NCBI GenBank assembly: GCA_017642895.1 | Contig: JAEPON010000025.1 | Location: forward strand, 1-32,406 | Direction: 5' to 3' | Length of the DNA stretch: 32,406 nucleotides | DNA from: Roseitalea sp. | GTDB taxonomy: Bacteria > Pseudomonadota > Alphaproteobacteria > Rhizobiales > Rhizobiaceae | Part shown: positions 31,789 to 32,406 of the stretch, piece after piece | Position numbering within the stretch: position 1 is the first letter of the stretch | Layout: every line of letters starts with the position of its first letter | The notes under the pieces: model-generated | Database searches by the model: none | What the model was told of the DNA's origin: nothing | Seen by the model: the letters and a program-made list of their open reading frames with translations, nothing else | Position numbers and translations under genes: made by a program

Positions 31789-32265
31789 GGAAATACGAAC
31801 GATCTAGTCTCGACGCACTCCTCCGGTGAGAACCGCCTTGCAGACTAAGGGCGACGTCGGAAGTCCTAGGGATTGACCAAGGAGTAGCCCTATGACGATG
31901 CCACGGATGGAGTTGATCACGTCGGTGGAGATGCGGATTTTAGCGACAAAGCGGTTGTTATGAACTCTGGCAAGACTGTTAAGCCGGCCCGGTGATGCGC
32001 GTAGTGAGCAGCCCATCGGAACCGAACTGTTGTAGTCGTTGATACCGCTTCAACAATCCTAAAAGCGTTTGAGAGAAGTTATTGCAAAGGGCGAAAAGGC
32101 ATGCCGCGACAACAATACAGATGTATAGCCGTCGCGATCGCCACCTGCCAGTAGTCCTCGCCAATTCAAAGTTCAAATAGATCGAAGAAGCCGTATCGGA
32201 GCGAACAAGGGCTATGATCAGTAATTCATGTTAACATAATGTGATCGGATGGACACAGGCGGCGA
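31789..32265. other. Non-coding or decayed stretch before the right IS
   Basis: Only short frames are present, for example 31804-32016 and 31979-32176 on the minus strand. Neither resembles a known family nor has a clear ribosome site. No convincing rho-independent terminator is visible after the antiporter gene. The sequence may be gene debris at the edge of the catabolic insert. Confidence 0.45.
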
Positions 32266-32289
32266 GATAACGTACAGAGTCTTTCGCAC
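32266..32289 (+). repeat. IS256-family terminal inverted repeat (left end of right IS)
   Basis: About 19 of 24 bases match the inverted end at 117-140. The following bases (GACGGAGGCTCCTT, 32300-32313) also match the inner region of the other end. Confidence 0.65.
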
Positions 32290-32338
32290 ATTTGACCGTG
32301 ACGGAGGCTCCTTTCAGATTGTCTGAGAGGAGCAGAGA

Positions 32339-32406
32339 ATGGAAGATGACGAGAAGCCCACAACGATGGGGCAAGTGATCCAGATCGACGAAGCCCGGAT
32401 CAAAGA
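32339..32406 (+). CDS. IS256-family transposase, N-terminal 22 residues (partial)
   Basis: The ATG at 32339 follows GAGAGGAGCAGAGA. The visible peptide ends in MGQVIQIDEARIK, which I recognise as the start of alphaproteobacterial IS256-family (mutator-type) transposases of about 400 residues. The frame is open to the window end. The DDE domain lies outside. It may be the same element type as the fragment at 1-140, but the visible protein parts do not overlap and cannot be compared. Confidence 0.7.
   Translation, partial: MEDDEKPTTMGQVIQIDEARIK

Larger units (their letters stand above)
32266..32406 (+). mobile_element. 5' end of an IS256-family insertion sequence
   Basis: The element begins at a terminal repeat (32266-32289, GATAACGTACAGA then GTCTTTCGCAC) and reads into a transposase gene whose ATG is at 32339. 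It continues beyond the window. It has the same orientation as the IS fragment at 1-140, so the whole insert lies between two direct IS ends. Confidence 0.7.

Noticed and set aside
31804..32176. Two small minus-strand frames (70 and 65 codons)
   Set aside because: No recognisable family, weak starts, overlapping each other beside an IS; not supported as genes.
1..32406. CRISPR arrays, tRNA or rRNA genes, riboswitches
   Set aside because: No regularly spaced direct repeats, no cloverleaf or rRNA-like sequence and no recognisable riboswitch leader were seen on reading the window.

Overview
The window looks like a piece of accessory, probably plasmid-borne or otherwise mobile, DNA from an alphaproteobacterium (Hyphomicrobiales or Rhodobacterales is my inference from gene style, an ardC remnant and IS256-type elements; no rRNA, tRNA or core gene is present to confirm it). 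Both ends lie inside IS256-family insertion sequences that read in the same direction. The left end holds the last 34 codons of a transposase and its terminal repeat, which cuts an ardC antirestriction gene. The right end holds the other terminal repeat and the first 22 transposase codons.

Between them are two catabolic regions. Region 1 (about 1.4-21.3 kb) is built around a LacI-family repressor (14490-15518). An 11-gene minus-strand array runs leftward from 14349: class III CoA-transferase, SDR, RbsA-type ATPase, Cof-type phosphatase, RbsC-type permease, RbsB-type binding protein, DapA-family lyase, enoyl-CoA hydratase, GMC oxidoreductase, aldehyde dehydrogenase and glycerate kinase. To the right are an SDR, a MaoC-type dehydratase, a second GMC oxidoreductase, a D-tagatose 3-epimerase-like enzyme, a second RbsB-type binding protein and a third SDR. 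Near-identical palindromes of consensus GAGAAAWCGTTTTCTC occur seven times: in front of almost every transcription unit of this region, and also inside the long array ahead of the ATPase and the first binding protein. This marks the region as one regulon.

Region 2 (about 21.7-31.8 kb) is a plus-strand operon: a second LacI-family regulator with its own, different palindrome, an FAD-dependent oxidoreductase, an IlvD/Edd-family dehydratase, a complete peptide/oligosaccharide-type (Dpp/Opp) ABC importer with a fused double ATPase, and a sodium/calcium-exchanger-family antiporter.

Taken together the genes can supply import of a sugar or polyol, oxidation by GMC and SDR enzymes, epimerisation, sugar-acid dehydration, retro-aldol cleavage, aldehyde oxidation and glycerate phosphorylation, which resembles a non-phosphorylative Entner-Doudoroff route. 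It is unusual that acyl-CoA enzymes (CoA-transferase, enoyl-CoA hydratase, MaoC hydratase) share the same operators. The substrate cannot be read from the sequence. A possible pseudoenzyme of the isochorismatase-like family (717-1313) sits at the left edge.
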